Part shown: positions 37,767-48,670 of the stretch, one piece after another
How positions within the stretch are numbered: position 1 is the first letter of the stretch
Layout: every line of letters starts with the position of its first letter
NCBI RefSeq assembly: GCF_023734775.1
Contig: NZ_AP025732.1
Span: forward strand, 1,116,001-1,180,000
DNA from: Nostoc cf. commune SO-36
GTDB taxonomy: Bacteria; Cyanobacteriota; Cyanobacteriia; Cyanobacteriales; Nostocaceae
DNA length: 64,000 nt
Reading direction: 5' to 3'
Notes under the pieces: model-generated
What the model was told of the DNA's origin: nothing
What the model saw: the letters and a program-made list of their open reading frames with translations, nothing else
Databases searched by the model: none
Program-made: the position numbers and the translations under genes

Positions 37767-39020
37767 TCAGTTTTGACCCGGACTTCTATACTTGTCTCGA
37801 ATCTGCCGCAGATATAAGGAATTTGACTGTGTTGGTTGCTGCAAAATATAATTCCCATAATTAGACTGTGGCTGTTGTGTTGGCTGCTGCAAGCCATAAT
37901 TTCCATAATTGGACTGTGGGTGTTGTGTTGGCTGCTGCAAGCCATAATTTCCATATCCCACAGGGTTTGTAGGGTTGACAACACCTTGACTCGGACTAGA
38001 GTAAGGTACAAGATTATTTGGTGCAGTAGAGGTGAATGGGGGCGTTACTGGTGCTATATTAGGCACTACCTGACCACCATTTAAATTAGTGTAAATAGTG
38101 TTGTCAGGATTTTGTGGCAAGTTCGTACCCGTTGACCCACTACCAGGGACTACCTGACCACCATTTAAATTAGTGTAAATAGTATTGTCAGGATTTTGTG
38201 GTAAGTTTGTACCCGTTGATGTGTAGCGTCCCCCAGTAGTTAACCCAGTGCTTGGTAGAGACTGACTGGGTAAGCTGTTGATGGGTGGCATTAACGTTGT
38301 TCCTGCCTCTGATACTTGACTCGACGCATTTGTTCGAGTTGCAGAACCATTAAAGCTAGACAATTTCTGGTTTGTCGATTGGTTGAGCGCTGATTGCAGA
38401 GGGCTGACAGGGAGAGTATTTTGATTCTTGTTAGTTTGATTAGTCAATCCAATACTCAAACTAGAGGATGTTTGTTGACCCTCTGTTGGTTCAGATGCCG
38501 CATTTAAGGTTTTAATACCCAGAAACTGGTTATTACTATTAACCGTCCCAGCACGCAATAAATTTTCTGTTTGTACTACAAAGGGATTTTTCATGGCTGG
38601 GGAAGTGTCGGTATTAACACCTAAACCAGGATTTAATTTGCTATCACTAGCAGAATTTTGTTTTTTAATTGCATCCTCTAATAAGCCTTTGCTGTTTTTT
38701 GCCTCAGTCTTTTCCTGGGGCGTATTTGCAGTTAATGAGAGAGGTGCTTGCTCAAAATCATTAAACAAAGCTGGTAGGTTATCAATATCTGCTGCAATAG
38801 CTTTGTTTTCTTCTGAGAGTGAGGAATCAGCAGGCTTTTGTGAAGTGGCTGGGGTTTTTTGCTTAGAAACGAAAATATTGGGGTTTGACCAGTATTCCCA
38901 GGTTACTAGTCCGATTACAGATAAAAAAATTGCAGTTACCCAAAAACTAGGTCGCCCTAGATTCAATAACCTGGCTTTGAGATAGCGTAAGTAAGCAGGA
39001 GGATAATGACGATTTGGCAT
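37767..39020 (-). CDS. Single-pass membrane protein with low-complexity repeats
   Basis: The 417-residue protein has a TM at about 24-46 (SFWVTAIFLSVIGLVTW). Its long periplasmic part is rich in Asn, Gln, Ser and Thr. Two near-identical blocks containing GTNLPQNPDNTIYTNLNGG lie at about bases 38060-38215. Three YGNYGLQQPTQ-type units lie near the C-terminus (37840-37960). No catalytic domain is recognised. It may be a cell-envelope linker. The internal repeats are expected to vary in copy number between strains. Confidence 0.7.
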   Translation of the reverse strand: MPNRHYPPAYLRYLKARLLNLGRPSFWVTAIFLSVIGLVTWEYWSNPNIFVSKQKTPATSQKPADSSLSEENKAIAADIDNLPALFNDFEQAPLSLTANTPQEKTEAKNSKGLLEDAIKKQNSASDSKLNPGLGVNTDTSPAMKNPFVVQTENLLRAGTVNSNNQFLGIKTLNAASEPTEGQQTSSSLSIGLTNQTNKNQNTLPVSPLQSALNQSTNQKLSSFNGSATRTNASSQVSEAGTTLMPPINSLPSQSLPSTGLTTGGRYTSTGTNLPQNPDNTIYTNLNGGQVVPGSGSTGTNLPQNPDNTIYTNLNGGQVVPNIAPVTPPFTSTAPNNLVPYSSPSQGVVNPTNPVGYGNYGLQQPTQHPQSNYGNYGLQQPTQQPQSNYGNYILQQPTQSNSLYLRQIRDKYRSPGQN

Positions 39021-39483
39021 GAGATTGGTAATTTAAATTTACTAAAAATTGGTAAAACTTGACAGAATAAACGTTGCTATTTGATGTTTTTAATTGCCTC
39101 AGAAGAAAATATCTCAACTGAAGTTCGATGGTAATTTCATCCTAACTTCTCAATAAATTATTGGGCATTAGCAAGTCAAAAATTCACCATTTACTTTTTG
39201 AAACTAAATTGTTTAGTAGGAGCAGGGGAGAAAGATGATGAAATTGCTTTGCTAACTGTATAAGAGCTTCTCTAGTCATTATACCCCTTTGCGATCGCGG
39301 GGCTACGGTGTCTCAATTTAAGGTAAAAACCTTCCTAGAACCAGCTTGTAGAGATTACCTCTGGCTGGAAACGAAGTTTTAAAAAGGTTTGGGCTGAAGT
39401 TGACATATAAAAATAATTTATCCAAAACTATTTTTTGTCAATTCCTTAAATCTATTGCAAAGCTATAACTAAACTGTATTGCT
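39021..39483. other. Spacer without recognised gene
   Basis: This stretch is AT-rich and separates two minus-strand genes. It contains one HIP1-like GCGATCGCGG at about 39291 and no ORF, hairpin with T-tract or known RNA motif that can be supported. Confidence 0.5.
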
Positions 39484-42400
39484 CTAAAATCTGGTTTCAT
39501 ACTGAACTTGGAATTGATTTTCATCCCCCAAATTAGTTGAGCCTCGCATCAAAATTTCATCATTGAGTCGATAAAGCACGTTATAACGGAAAGACTCATC
39601 GCTAGAAAGAGGGCGTGATAAAGAGGCAGATAAATTTCTACTGATGTCAAACACACCTTCTGCTGATAAATTCAGAATTGAAGCTGTCGTTTTTTCATTA
39701 CTAGTGATTGGGGTGGGAAATATCCGAAACTCACTGAAACCAATAGCCTGTCCAATCGCAGTAATAGTTCCTTGCAAACCACCTAAAATGGTAGAACTAG
39801 CGAAATTAGTCAGCCCTTGTCCTGCATCTGCTTGACCGAAAGAACCAAGAATCGAGCCACCCAGTAAAGCAACTATTTCTCCCTGGCTACGGTTAGGTTC
39901 ACTCGTCAGTTCCAGATTTTCGCCCAATTCACTAGCTGGCCCGTTGACCCTGGCTTGAACGCGAACTGTACGTAAAGTTCCAAAGTTAATAGCAGAAACA
40001 TCGCTGATTTCAGCAGACAATGGTGATTCCAAAATTCGATTATTCGTTGCCGATGCTTCAGGTACAATTGTGAGCAGTCGGACATCCAAAGTAGGGTCAA
40101 GTCCTTGACTTGGAATAAACCGCGCAGTGTGTTCGTAGCCCCGTTCCAAGGTGAACTCAGTGGAAAATAAACTTACTCGTCCTCCTGTCAAACGAATGAC
40201 TCCTTCAGGACGCGGTTTCGCTAATGTACCATTAATGGTCAAGTCGCCTTTTGCATCAAAGCTCAATAGAGGCTGACTCAAGACGGCTGCTCCTGGTATT
40301 GAGTCGAGAAAGGATTGACTGGTAACACGAACATCGTCGTCCAGAATTAACCTTAAATCTGCAAACTCTATAGGTAAATTGGGTGGAGTTGCTGTCCTAG
40401 TGCTACTTTCTGGTGTAATCACTGGGTTAGGATTACTCTCTGCTGTAGGTGTGACATTAATTTTAAACTCTTCTCTATTTATGACGTTAGCGTTAGCCGC
40501 TGCTGTCGCTGCTGATTTTTTCTCACCAGTAGCCGAGTTGCCAATAATCACCTGACCATCACTCAGCTGAACCTCTCCACCAATTACAGGTTTTAGCGCT
40601 GTTCCGCGAAGCACAATATCGCCACCAACACCGCCTTCATACAGTCCTGCAATTTCAAAGTTGAGTTTGTCTGCTATTGATACTGTGAGAGGATTTACTA
40701 CGCCTTGCTGAGGCTGAAGAATCGGGAGGATGCCTGATGCACTTACTTGCCCTTCATTGTAAGTGCCTTGGATACCTTGGACATTCACTGTGTCGCCATT
40801 AAATTGCGCTGTCCCTGTGACATTCGTTAGGGGTTCAGATAAAGCTTCAGCGCTAAAAGTTGCATCATTAAGTGTGGCGTTTCCAATGATAATTGGTTGG
40901 TCTAAAGTACCTTGAACATTTAAATTTACTTGTCCTCGGCCGTCTACCCAAGCGACTTGATTGTTGGTAAATAGGTTTAATAATGCCAATCCTTCATTTT
41001 GCACATTGGCATTGATGCTGATTTGATTGCTATCCGGCTGCACTTCGGCAAAAGGTAACGGAGCAGGGACGCTACCTGTAATGGTAACTGGCTGCGTTCC
41101 TGTCACTAGTAAGCTACTATCAAAATTCAATCGAGCATTGTTGTAATCAAAGTTTACTTGTCCTGCTTGTACAGGTTGCTTGTTGAGAGTCGCATTGGCT
41201 AATGTCACTTCTCCTCTAGCACTAGGGTCTTGTAAACTACCCCCCAATGTGGCATCGGCATTTATATTACCAGTAATATCTATGGGGTATTGTTCTATAA
41301 AAGGCTGTAAAAGCGATAAAGGTAAACTTGCTACATTCAAGTTGCCAGATAGTTGCTCAGTTCCTAACTGTCCCGAAAAAGCCACCAGTCCTTGATTTAT
41401 GCCAACACTCAACGGCGAAAGTGTGACGATTCCATCGGCAAAATTGCCCTGAGCAACGACTTGATTAATGGAGTAATCTCCCCATTGCCAATTAGCACCT
41501 TGAAAATTAAAGCCGACATTTAACCCAGATTTTAATGAGCCATTCGCTGTAATTGCTCCGCTCAAAGTACCCGTTAATTCTGCAAGGGTGGGTAAAGATG
41601 CAGTTTCATTTCTCTCTTCTTGCTGTTGTTGTGCTACCAATGCGACAATTTTTGAGAAATATGCTAGCTGGGTGAGCAAATCTGCATCGGGTAAAGTGAC
41701 AGACTCAGTGTCAAGTACTTCTGCTCCAGCTAAATTTGGTAGTTCCAACCCAGTACCAAAGTCTTGAAAGTCGAAGATATTAAACGTTTGTAAAAGTCTC
41801 TGGATTCTGGCTTGGTGAAAATTAGCTTGAAATTGAAATTGCGGGTCATTCCCTGGTTGCACATTGCCACTGAGGGCGATATTGCTATCTCCAATTTGCA
41901 ATTGACCATTAGATAAGCTAGCAGTACCATCGGCATAATTGATGCTGCCGCGAAATTCATCTGCTGTAATTCTGCCAATCCGAGGCTGGGCGATCGCAAC
42001 GTCTCCGGCAATGGCATAATTATTCAGATTGACAACTAAATCTCCCGATAGTTGTCCCGCTAGTGGTTGCAATTGATTGTTCGGTAAAAAGCCTCCAATC
42101 AGAGCGATGGGAAACTGTTGAGCGTTAATGAGTAAGTTCTCTCCCTCAATTCTACCTGTGGCAACTGCTCCATCGCGTCGAACTAAAAATGAAGTGGGAC
42201 GATAATCTGCACCCAAATTCAGCGCTATCCTGTCTTGCTGCCCAGCTAATCGCAGACTTGCCCCCTGTCCTCCTTGAAAATTCACGTTTCCAGTTAAAAG
42301 CGGGTCAAACGCCAAGTCACTAACCTGGAAATTCCGCAGTCGGATATTGCCAGTAGCTTGCGGAACATCTGGAGTACCTGTAACTTGTCCCTTAAAATCA

Positions 42401-44847
42401 AGTAACCCCGCTACTTCTACGTCACCAGGAATTTCAAAACCAGTATTTTGTAAGTTGAAATTCTGTGCCAGTACATTTAAATTAAATCCCGCAATTTCCG
42501 GTGCGCCAGTTGGTGGAGTTTGAATAGCGATCGTACCATTAGCACTCAATCCTGCGGTACTTGCATTTTCAACGATAATCTGCTGTCCATTCCACTGAAA
42601 ATGAGCGGTGAGCGGTTGTGCTAGCAGTGCTACCCCTTGGGAAAGGCGGATTTGTCCGGCGGCACGAATATCTGCAAGCTGGAAAGATTCTGTTGTACCT
42701 GCTAACTCAATATTACTATTAAGCCGTCCTCGCAGTTGTGGTGAGAAACGGTCAAGTTGAATTTGAGAAGTGTTGACAGTCCCTTGCCAGCGTTGTTGTG
42801 CAAGTTGACCTGTAGCTCTGATTGTACCGCCTGCCACGTTAAAAACCGCATTTGGAAAGACGATATTCTCACCTTGTTGAGCAACAACAACTCGTCCGGT
42901 TGTGGGATAGGTGGCGGTAGGCGCTTGCACCCGCGCTACTGCTTGCAGATTATTCAGAGTGCCGGAAATATTCGCATTTGCCGATACATTCCCAATGGTA
43001 ATGCCGGGTGAAGTATTGTAGGCTCGTGCGATCGCATCCCCAGGTAAATTTTGTGCTTGGACATTCAACGCCACCCTCCCTTGGGGTGCAAGCAGAAGTT
43101 GGCCGCTAGCTGTTACTTGCCCTCCGACCTCTGGATTTGCTTGAACGCTAGCAATATTGACGTTTAATGGTCTACCTAGAGAGCCAGAAACTTTTGCGTT
43201 TGCAGATATACCACCAAGATTCAGGGGAGTTGAAATATTGTAACCTTGAGCGATCGCATTTCCTGGTATACCTTGAGCTTGAATATTTACGCCTACCTGA
43301 CCTTGAGGAGCCAGTTGAATTTGACCATTGGCTGTAATTTTCCCACCGGTTGGCGGTGTTATCTGAGCATTGGAAATCTCAAGGTTTAAGGGCTGTTTAC
43401 CAATTGAGCCAGTAATTTGTGCTTTTGCTGAAACATTCCCAATTGCGATCGGTAGATTAACGCCGTAGTTACGTGCTAGTATATCTCCTGACACACCATC
43501 AACTTGAGCATTAAAGATTACGTTGTCTTTGGCTCCTATATAAGCTTGACCACTTCCTGTAATTTGACCACCTGCTGCGGGGACTAAATTCAGATTAGAG
43601 ACGGTAAGTTGAGACGCATTTTCAGATACATTCAAGCGGAAATTAGTGTTGACGGTTTTAAATTGAAGGCGGTCAACTTGAATAGGTTTTGTATTGCTTA
43701 CCGTACCGCTAACGACTGGTTGCAGAAGTGGGCCGTCTACCTTAATATTTGCTTGGACTTCGCCACTAGCTGGAACTGGCGAATTTACATTCAACGTATC
43801 TAAGATATTTTTCGCACTAATAGGTTTTATTTGAGCAGAGACATTAAAACCTGTTTGGGTATTAATTGTTCCATTAGCCAAAATGGGAACTTTGCCAAAG
43901 TTCGTATTCAGATTTTCTAAAGCAACTGTTTGATCCTGAAATATAAATCTCCCATTGAAATTAGAAATTGGCTGAGGAATATTTGGAATTTTGGCAGTAA
44001 TTTGATTAGCTGTAGCCGTTCCCGTAACGGCTATTTCTGACAGTTTGGGTGGAATTTGAACCCCTAAGTCAGCATCTAAACGCCCTGCTTGCAAGGCGAT
44101 TGGCAACTCAACTAATCTACTAATATCAGAAGCTAGCAAATTTTGTGCTTGTAGCTTGAGGTTAGTTTGTTCAGCTTTTGTTTGTGTTTCACCAGAGATT
44201 TTAACTGCACCTCCCCTGGCGAGTTGACCATTGAGGTCATAAGCAATTCGTTGATTTTGATCAAAAAATCGGGCAATACCACCAACTTGATTTAATATGA
44301 CTGAGCCTTTCGGTCTAGTTGGTGCGGAGGCTGGCGATAACTCTACATTCCCATCTTGAATTTGAAGTGTCTCCAAGTCGGTTTGAATAAAGCCTTGTCC
44401 TTCCCCAGCCTTAACTTGGGCTGTTACCCAACGGCCATCTTTATCCTGTTGAATGTAGACATTGGGCTGAACTAACGTGACGTTTAATGCTAGTTTTCGA
44501 GTGAAGAGAAGTTCCAAGGGCGAAAACTGTACATCTAAGGCTTTCGCTACCACCTGATCTTGATCTGTGGGGGTTGCTGGTATCGATAGAGAGCTAAATC
44601 TTAGACTAGAGAGCGAAAAACGTTCAACATTCCCAACTTTTACTGGACGCCCCAACAATTGCTGAAGATTTTGCTGTACTAATGGCGCTAAATCTTTATA
44701 TATATAGCTTCTAGCCCACCAAGCACCGAATGCAATTCCAATCAGCAAAACCACACCCACAGCCAAACTAGTACGTCCTAAAAGCAGGAGCCACAGACGA
44801 GGATTAGATGGTTCCTGATTGTTTCCTGAATTTGGAGATCGCGTCAT
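39484..44847 (-). CDS. tamB: TamB-like translocation and assembly module protein
   Basis: The 1787-residue envelope protein has an N-terminal TM (about 22-48), an AsmA/DUF490-like beta-rich body and the C-terminal TamB domain. It ends in QYETRF, with the terminal Phe typical of outer-membrane assembly partners. TamB-family proteins bridge the inner and outer membranes as a hydrophobic groove and help insert proteins or move phospholipid. Near bases 43010-43500 a module of about 75 residues (GDAIARAYNTSPGITIGNVS and relatives) is repeated three times. No BamA/TamA (Omp85) gene is adjacent. Length and layout match cyanobacterial homologues. Confidence 0.88.
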   Translation of the reverse strand: MTRSPNSGNNQEPSNPRLWLLLLGRTSLAVGVVLLIGIAFGAWWARSYIYKDLAPLVQQNLQQLLGRPVKVGNVERFSLSSLRFSSLSIPATPTDQDQVVAKALDVQFSPLELLFTRKLALNVTLVQPNVYIQQDKDGRWVTAQVKAGEGQGFIQTDLETLQIQDGNVELSPASAPTRPKGSVILNQVGGIARFFDQNQRIAYDLNGQLARGGAVKISGETQTKAEQTNLKLQAQNLLASDISRLVELPIALQAGRLDADLGVQIPPKLSEIAVTGTATANQITAKIPNIPQPISNFNGRFIFQDQTVALENLNTNFGKVPILANGTINTQTGFNVSAQIKPISAKNILDTLNVNSPVPASGEVQANIKVDGPLLQPVVSGTVSNTKPIQVDRLQFKTVNTNFRLNVSENASQLTVSNLNLVPAAGGQITGSGQAYIGAKDNVIFNAQVDGVSGDILARNYGVNLPIAIGNVSAKAQITGSIGKQPLNLEISNAQITPPTGGKITANGQIQLAPQGQVGVNIQAQGIPGNAIAQGYNISTPLNLGGISANAKVSGSLGRPLNVNIASVQANPEVGGQVTASGQLLLAPQGRVALNVQAQNLPGDAIARAYNTSPGITIGNVSANANISGTLNNLQAVARVQAPTATYPTTGRVVVAQQGENIVFPNAVFNVAGGTIRATGQLAQQRWQGTVNTSQIQLDRFSPQLRGRLNSNIELAGTTESFQLADIRAAGQIRLSQGVALLAQPLTAHFQWNGQQIIVENASTAGLSANGTIAIQTPPTGAPEIAGFNLNVLAQNFNLQNTGFEIPGDVEVAGLLDFKGQVTGTPDVPQATGNIRLRNFQVSDLAFDPLLTGNVNFQGGQGASLRLAGQQDRIALNLGADYRPTSFLVRRDGAVATGRIEGENLLINAQQFPIALIGGFLPNNQLQPLAGQLSGDLVVNLNNYAIAGDVAIAQPRIGRITADEFRGSINYADGTASLSNGQLQIGDSNIALSGNVQPGNDPQFQFQANFHQARIQRLLQTFNIFDFQDFGTGLELPNLAGAEVLDTESVTLPDADLLTQLAYFSKIVALVAQQQQEERNETASLPTLAELTGTLSGAITANGSLKSGLNVGFNFQGANWQWGDYSINQVVAQGNFADGIVTLSPLSVGINQGLVAFSGQLGTEQLSGNLNVASLPLSLLQPFIEQYPIDITGNINADATLGGSLQDPSARGEVTLANATLNKQPVQAGQVNFDYNNARLNFDSSLLVTGTQPVTITGSVPAPLPFAEVQPDSNQISINANVQNEGLALLNLFTNNQVAWVDGRGQVNLNVQGTLDQPIIIGNATLNDATFSAEALSEPLTNVTGTAQFNGDTVNVQGIQGTYNEGQVSASGILPILQPQQGVVNPLTVSIADKLNFEIAGLYEGGVGGDIVLRGTALKPVIGGEVQLSDGQVIIGNSATGEKKSAATAAANANVINREEFKINVTPTAESNPNPVITPESSTRTATPPNLPIEFADLRLILDDDVRVTSQSFLDSIPGAAVLSQPLLSFDAKGDLTINGTLAKPRPEGVIRLTGGRVSLFSTEFTLERGYEHTARFIPSQGLDPTLDVRLLTIVPEASATNNRILESPLSAEISDVSAINFGTLRTVRVQARVNGPASELGENLELTSEPNRSQGEIVALLGGSILGSFGQADAGQGLTNFASSTILGGLQGTITAIGQAIGFSEFRIFPTPITSNEKTTASILNLSAEGVFDISRNLSASLSRPLSSDESFRYNVLYRLNDEILMRGSTNLGDENQFQVQYETRF

Positions 44848-45139
44848 GATCGTTACTAGTACCAGTACTTTTTTCTGGAATCGGCTCAGAGACAGGCTAG
44901 TAATAGTTGTATCAGCCAGTCACAAGCTGCGGCTTTATATAATATGTTAAGTAACATTTATTACTCAACATTATTAATTTCTTGCCTTTAAATTTGGAGA
45001 TTTTATTTAGAGTATGGTACTCAATTAGCACTTCCTCAATCTGAGCAGTAATTCTAGCCATTTTCTGCTTCACCCTTTAAAAGGTTGTAGTTATCAAATT
45101 AGTTTTTTGACAAATTTTGCCTCCTTTTTTTTAAGTAAA

Positions 45140-45317
45140 TAGGACTTACGCATTGACAGAAAAGCCGAAATGACAGGTATGCTTTTCAAAGCTTTTAGCT
45201 AAATTTTTCAACTATCTTTTTGCGATCGCAACTAATAAAGGGTGGTTTGGAAAAGGCTGAAACGACCTATTTACGTTAATACACAAGATCATTCGTTTGT
45301 ACAGTGCGTAAGTCCTA
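45140..45317. mobile_element. MITE, 178 bp, TIR TAGGACTTACGCA, 5-bp TSD
   Basis: The perfect inverted 13-mers TAGGACTTACGCA (45140-45152) and TGCGTAAGTCCTA (45305-45317) bound a 178-bp non-coding element. The flanks show a perfect 5-bp direct repeat GTAAA (45135-45139 and 45318-45322). A transposase is absent, so it would move in trans. A related element is at 54085-54242. Confidence 0.85.
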
Positions 45318-45713
45318 GTAAAGTATATGATTATTATGTTTTGTCTCACAATATATATATTCTCAGCAACTATCTTTTGTACAAAGAATTGATATCTTAA
45401 GATAGATTTTATTTGCTTACAGCTATTTTCAGCTAAATAGACTAACCTATAGGGGCACAAGGTGTTGCGCCTCTACGACAGATGTGGTTCAAATACATGA
45501 AAACTGCTGTAAGTATTATTTCTCAGAGTTGAGATAATAAATCATTGAATATTAAACTACTCCATCAGAACTCTTGTATATACAACGCTGGTTAGAAAAT
45601 TTAACCCTCTATAATCTTACCAAGTAGTGATGACTTTGTTATACTAACTACCCACGCGGCAGATAGAATATGTTTTGCTAAGTAAATGGGCGTAAATAAA
45701 TACAATATGTTCC

Positions 45714-45778
45714 GTCATTGCGAGTGAAGCGAAGCAATCCCAGAGACTTTGCGATTGCTTCGCTTCACTCGCAATGAC
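45714..45778. repeat. Long perfect palindrome, 26-bp arms
   Basis: GTCATTGCGAGTGAAGCGAA plus six more bases is repeated in perfect inversion (45753-45778) around a 13-nt loop. Such CATTGCGAGTGAAGCGAAGC hairpins are widespread intergenic repeats in bacteria. The rest of 44848-46158 (1.3 kb) has no supportable gene; only this repeat and the MITE stand out. Confidence 0.8.
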
Positions 45779-46158
45779 ATCTTAATATTTAATCATGCCT
45801 ACCTACTTATGAAGCTATGAAAGCAATTGTATAGAAAAGCGATCGCAGTTCCGTAGGAGCGATCGCCATGATTAATCCCTAACCACAGGGATTGATTATG
45901 CCAATTATATTTGTTGCAATACTTTAATGGTTGCAGTGCTAGCCCCCTCATCCCAAAACTCTGAACATAAAAAGTAGGTAATTGCTCTACTTAGCCACAA
46001 GTGAGCAATCACCTTAATAAATGAGTGTTTTTACGTTTTCACTCGTAAATGCAAACTACAACGAGTATGTTACCAGCTTCACCGGACAAAAATGCATTTA
46101 TCTGCAAGAATACTACTTATTGACGAATTTAACACTAAATGATCTCTCTACCGGAGTA

Positions 46159-46842
46159 CTAGCCGAAGCTCAAATGATATTCAATCCGCACATGCTTAAC
46201 CTCAAGAAGCTCAGATTCTAAAAACTCAAGTTTTTCTACTTGCTGTAATCCCAAACTTTCAAACTGCTTGAGTTCCGAGTCTGATAATGGCCAAGGTGGG
46301 CCGGAGGGTTCAGCTTCTGTATCTCGAATACGAGTAATTAGTAAAAGTGTACCACCAGGAGCAACGACAGAGGCAACTGAAGAAATAACCCAAGAACGCA
46401 CATTCAACGGCAGAGATTGAATATTACGACATTCAAAAACAAAGTCAAACCCAAGATGCCACTGTGGGGGAATTGCTAACAAATCTGCAACTACATAGTT
46501 AACAGTCGAATTAGGAAATCGCTGCTTACACCAAGCAACAGCCGTGGGGGAAATATCAAAAGCAGTTACCTCAAATCCCAGATTAGCTAAAGCTTGTGCA
46601 TCATCTCCCAAGCCACAACCAATAACTAGCGCTTTCTTTCCAGAAGCGAACGGTTGATGATTCGTTAACCAATCTTGTAGATAAGGGTGAGGAGCTAATT
46701 TTGCCCAAGGAATTAGTTTTGCATCACCTTGAGCTTCGGCATATAAAACTTCAAACCATGCCGATGGTTCTGATTTTTGTAAAGCTTCAGTAGCTAACTG
46801 TTTAGCATGAAGTTGTATATTTTCTCTTTGTTGTTCAAACAT
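46159..46842 (-). CDS. Class I SAM methyltransferase (TPMT-like)
   Basis: The protein has about 227 residues from the ATG at 46842 (MFEQQRENIQLHAKQ); an ATG at 46854 is an alternative. SAM motif I is ALVIGCGLGDDAQALANLGF, motif II is VTAFDISPTAVAWCKQRFP, and VNYVVADLLAIP is the adenine region. The layout matches thiopurine S-methyltransferase-like or tellurite-resistance-type small-molecule methyltransferases. ECRNIQSLP and VAPGGTLLLITRIRD follow in order. The substrate is not predictable. It is flanked by long spacers on both sides. Confidence 0.82.
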   Translation of the reverse strand: MFEQQRENIQLHAKQLATEALQKSEPSAWFEVLYAEAQGDAKLIPWAKLAPHPYLQDWLTNHQPFASGKKALVIGCGLGDDAQALANLGFEVTAFDISPTAVAWCKQRFPNSTVNYVVADLLAIPPQWHLGFDFVFECRNIQSLPLNVRSWVISSVASVVAPGGTLLLITRIRDTEAEPSGPPWPLSDSELKQFESLGLQQVEKLEFLESELLEVKHVRIEYHLSFG

Positions 46843-47393
46843 AAAAACTGACATTAATAACAATTTTGGGAAACTTCGGAATATCCTAATTATTATAGAT
46901 ATTGCGCTATAACTAAGCTGAGAGCGAGAGCAATTATACTAGCAAAAAATAGTTTGGTAATTTTCACTGCAAAACTTTTGTATTTTTTTATACATACTAT
47001 TTAGGCTTCCTTATTTACATCTAGACTTCAGCAAGCTTACTCCCACCAGACTGGAATGGTTGGAGGTGATTTTCCTTCTCAACATGAAAATAAAAAGTCA
47101 GATACTTATGATTTTCAAAAACCTTTGATATCTACCCTACAAACTTAATTATCTCTATCTTTGGTATTTTTTTTAATTCCTCAAACTCACATAGTATTAA
47201 TCCAGAGATTTTTAAAGATGAGTTTGTTTGAGGTTAAGCCGCGATTCAGATGAAAGATGCATTTAACGATCAATATCTAGATTCCTAGAAAATCTACTGC
47301 CTTAAAGCTGGTGTTATTAAGCTTTCTCATTCCCTTGGCTTGAGATGGAAAAGTTATGCAGTGTATAGATTTAGCTGATCAGCATTTTGTTTT
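46843..47393. other. Spacer without recognised gene
   Basis: This AT-rich stretch lies between the divergent methyltransferase and efflux genes, so it must hold both promoters. No ORF, repressor gene, clear operator palindrome or terminator could be supported. Confidence 0.5.
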
Positions 47394-48656
47394 ATGTTAA
47401 AACGTGATTATCTACTTAAATACTTAAACCGATTAGTCGCAAATCCAGTATTAGTTATCGTACTAATGGTCACAGCTTTGACGAGTGGTTGTCAAAAAAA
47501 CGAGCCGGCAGCAAATGCTCAAAACCCGCCACCATTACCAGTGAAACTTCAGAGAATTGACGCAGGTACAATCGAAGAAAGTTCCGAGTTTGTTGGATCG
47601 TTGGAGGCGCAGCAAAAAGTTACGCTACAACCCCAAACCCAGGGACGAATCGAATCAATTCTCGTTTCGAGTGGACAGAGGGTGCAGCAGGGTACGCCGA
47701 TCGCATCTTTGAGTTTAGATCAGGCTCAAGCTAATGTCACCAGTGCGATCGCAGCTGCTAATTCGGTGCAAGCAGCATTGGCTACTGCTCAAGCAGAGCA
47801 ACAACAAGCCGAAGCCCAACGCACCAAAGCAGCTGCAAATGTTCAACTGCAACGGACACAGTTCAATCGTACCCAAGAGTTAGTTACAGAAGGAGCCGTA
47901 GCTAGGCAAGAATCAGACATTGGCCGAAATAATTTACAAACTGCTCAAGCAGACCTCCAAACAGCCGAAAAGCAAGTTGCAGCAGCTAGGGCAGCCGTTC
48001 GGCAAGCACAGGCAAATATCCGCCAAGCTCAAGCAAGCACGGCTGCCGCGCGAGTCAGCCTCAATTTTAAGCAAGTGGTAGCACCCATTACTGGCGTAGT
48101 CGGTGAATTTCCGGTCAAGGTTGGAGATTATGTCAACATCGGACAAACAATCACCACACTTACACAAAACGATTCACTGGATCTCAATCTTTCTATACCC
48201 TCAAATCGATTGCCCCAATTAAGAACGAACTTACCCGTGCAGTTAATCGATCCCACTACCCAGCAAGTGCTTGGTACAGGTGCGATTAGCTACATTTCTC
48301 CAAATGTAAGTTCTAATCAACAGTCAGTTTTGAGCAAAGCCCGTTTTCGGAATTCCCAAGGGCGATTGCGCGATGGGCAATACGTTCAAGCTCGCGTGAT
48401 TTGGAATCGACAACCAGGTATCTTGATTCCCACCGTTGCAATTTCTCGCATTGGTGGACAAAGTTTTGTGTTTGTCACCGAAAACAAAACTGTAAATGGA
48501 CAACAACAGCAAGTTGTGCATCAGCGTTTAGTGCGTCTGGGAGATATTCAAGGCACAAATTATCAAGTTATCGATGGGCTTAAATCCGGCGAAACGATTG
48601 TAACTTCTGGCATTCTCAAACTTAGAGAAGGCGCACCAATTCAACCAGTATCATAA
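47394..48656 (+). CDS. RND efflux adaptor (membrane fusion protein), lipoprotein
   Basis: This 420-residue periplasmic adaptor is of the AcrA/MexA type. An N-terminal lipoprotein signal ends at Cys33 in ALTSGC. Next come the lipoyl half-motif (SLEAQQKVTLQPQTQGRIESI) and a long Ala/Gln-rich coiled-coil hairpin (about 110-215). The second lipoyl half (VVAPITGVVGEFPVKVGDYV), the beta-barrel and the membrane-proximal domain complete it. It would link the RND permease encoded 14 bp downstream to a TolC-like channel encoded elsewhere. The two genes are clearly one operon. Confidence 0.92.
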   Translation: MLKRDYLLKYLNRLVANPVLVIVLMVTALTSGCQKNEPAANAQNPPPLPVKLQRIDAGTIEESSEFVGSLEAQQKVTLQPQTQGRIESILVSSGQRVQQGTPIASLSLDQAQANVTSAIAAANSVQAALATAQAEQQQAEAQRTKAAANVQLQRTQFNRTQELVTEGAVARQESDIGRNNLQTAQADLQTAEKQVAAARAAVRQAQANIRQAQASTAAARVSLNFKQVVAPITGVVGEFPVKVGDYVNIGQTITTLTQNDSLDLNLSIPSNRLPQLRTNLPVQLIDPTTQQVLGTGAISYISPNVSSNQQSVLSKARFRNSQGRLRDGQYVQARVIWNRQPGILIPTVAISRIGGQSFVFVTENKTVNGQQQQVVHQRLVRLGDIQGTNYQVIDGLKSGETIVTSGILKLREGAPIQPVS

Positions 48657-48670
48657 ATCCAGGATAATTT

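Noticed and set aside
45212..45460. An 82-residue minus-strand frame.
   Set aside because: It spans the MITE border and spacer, so its sequence is not a conserved gene.
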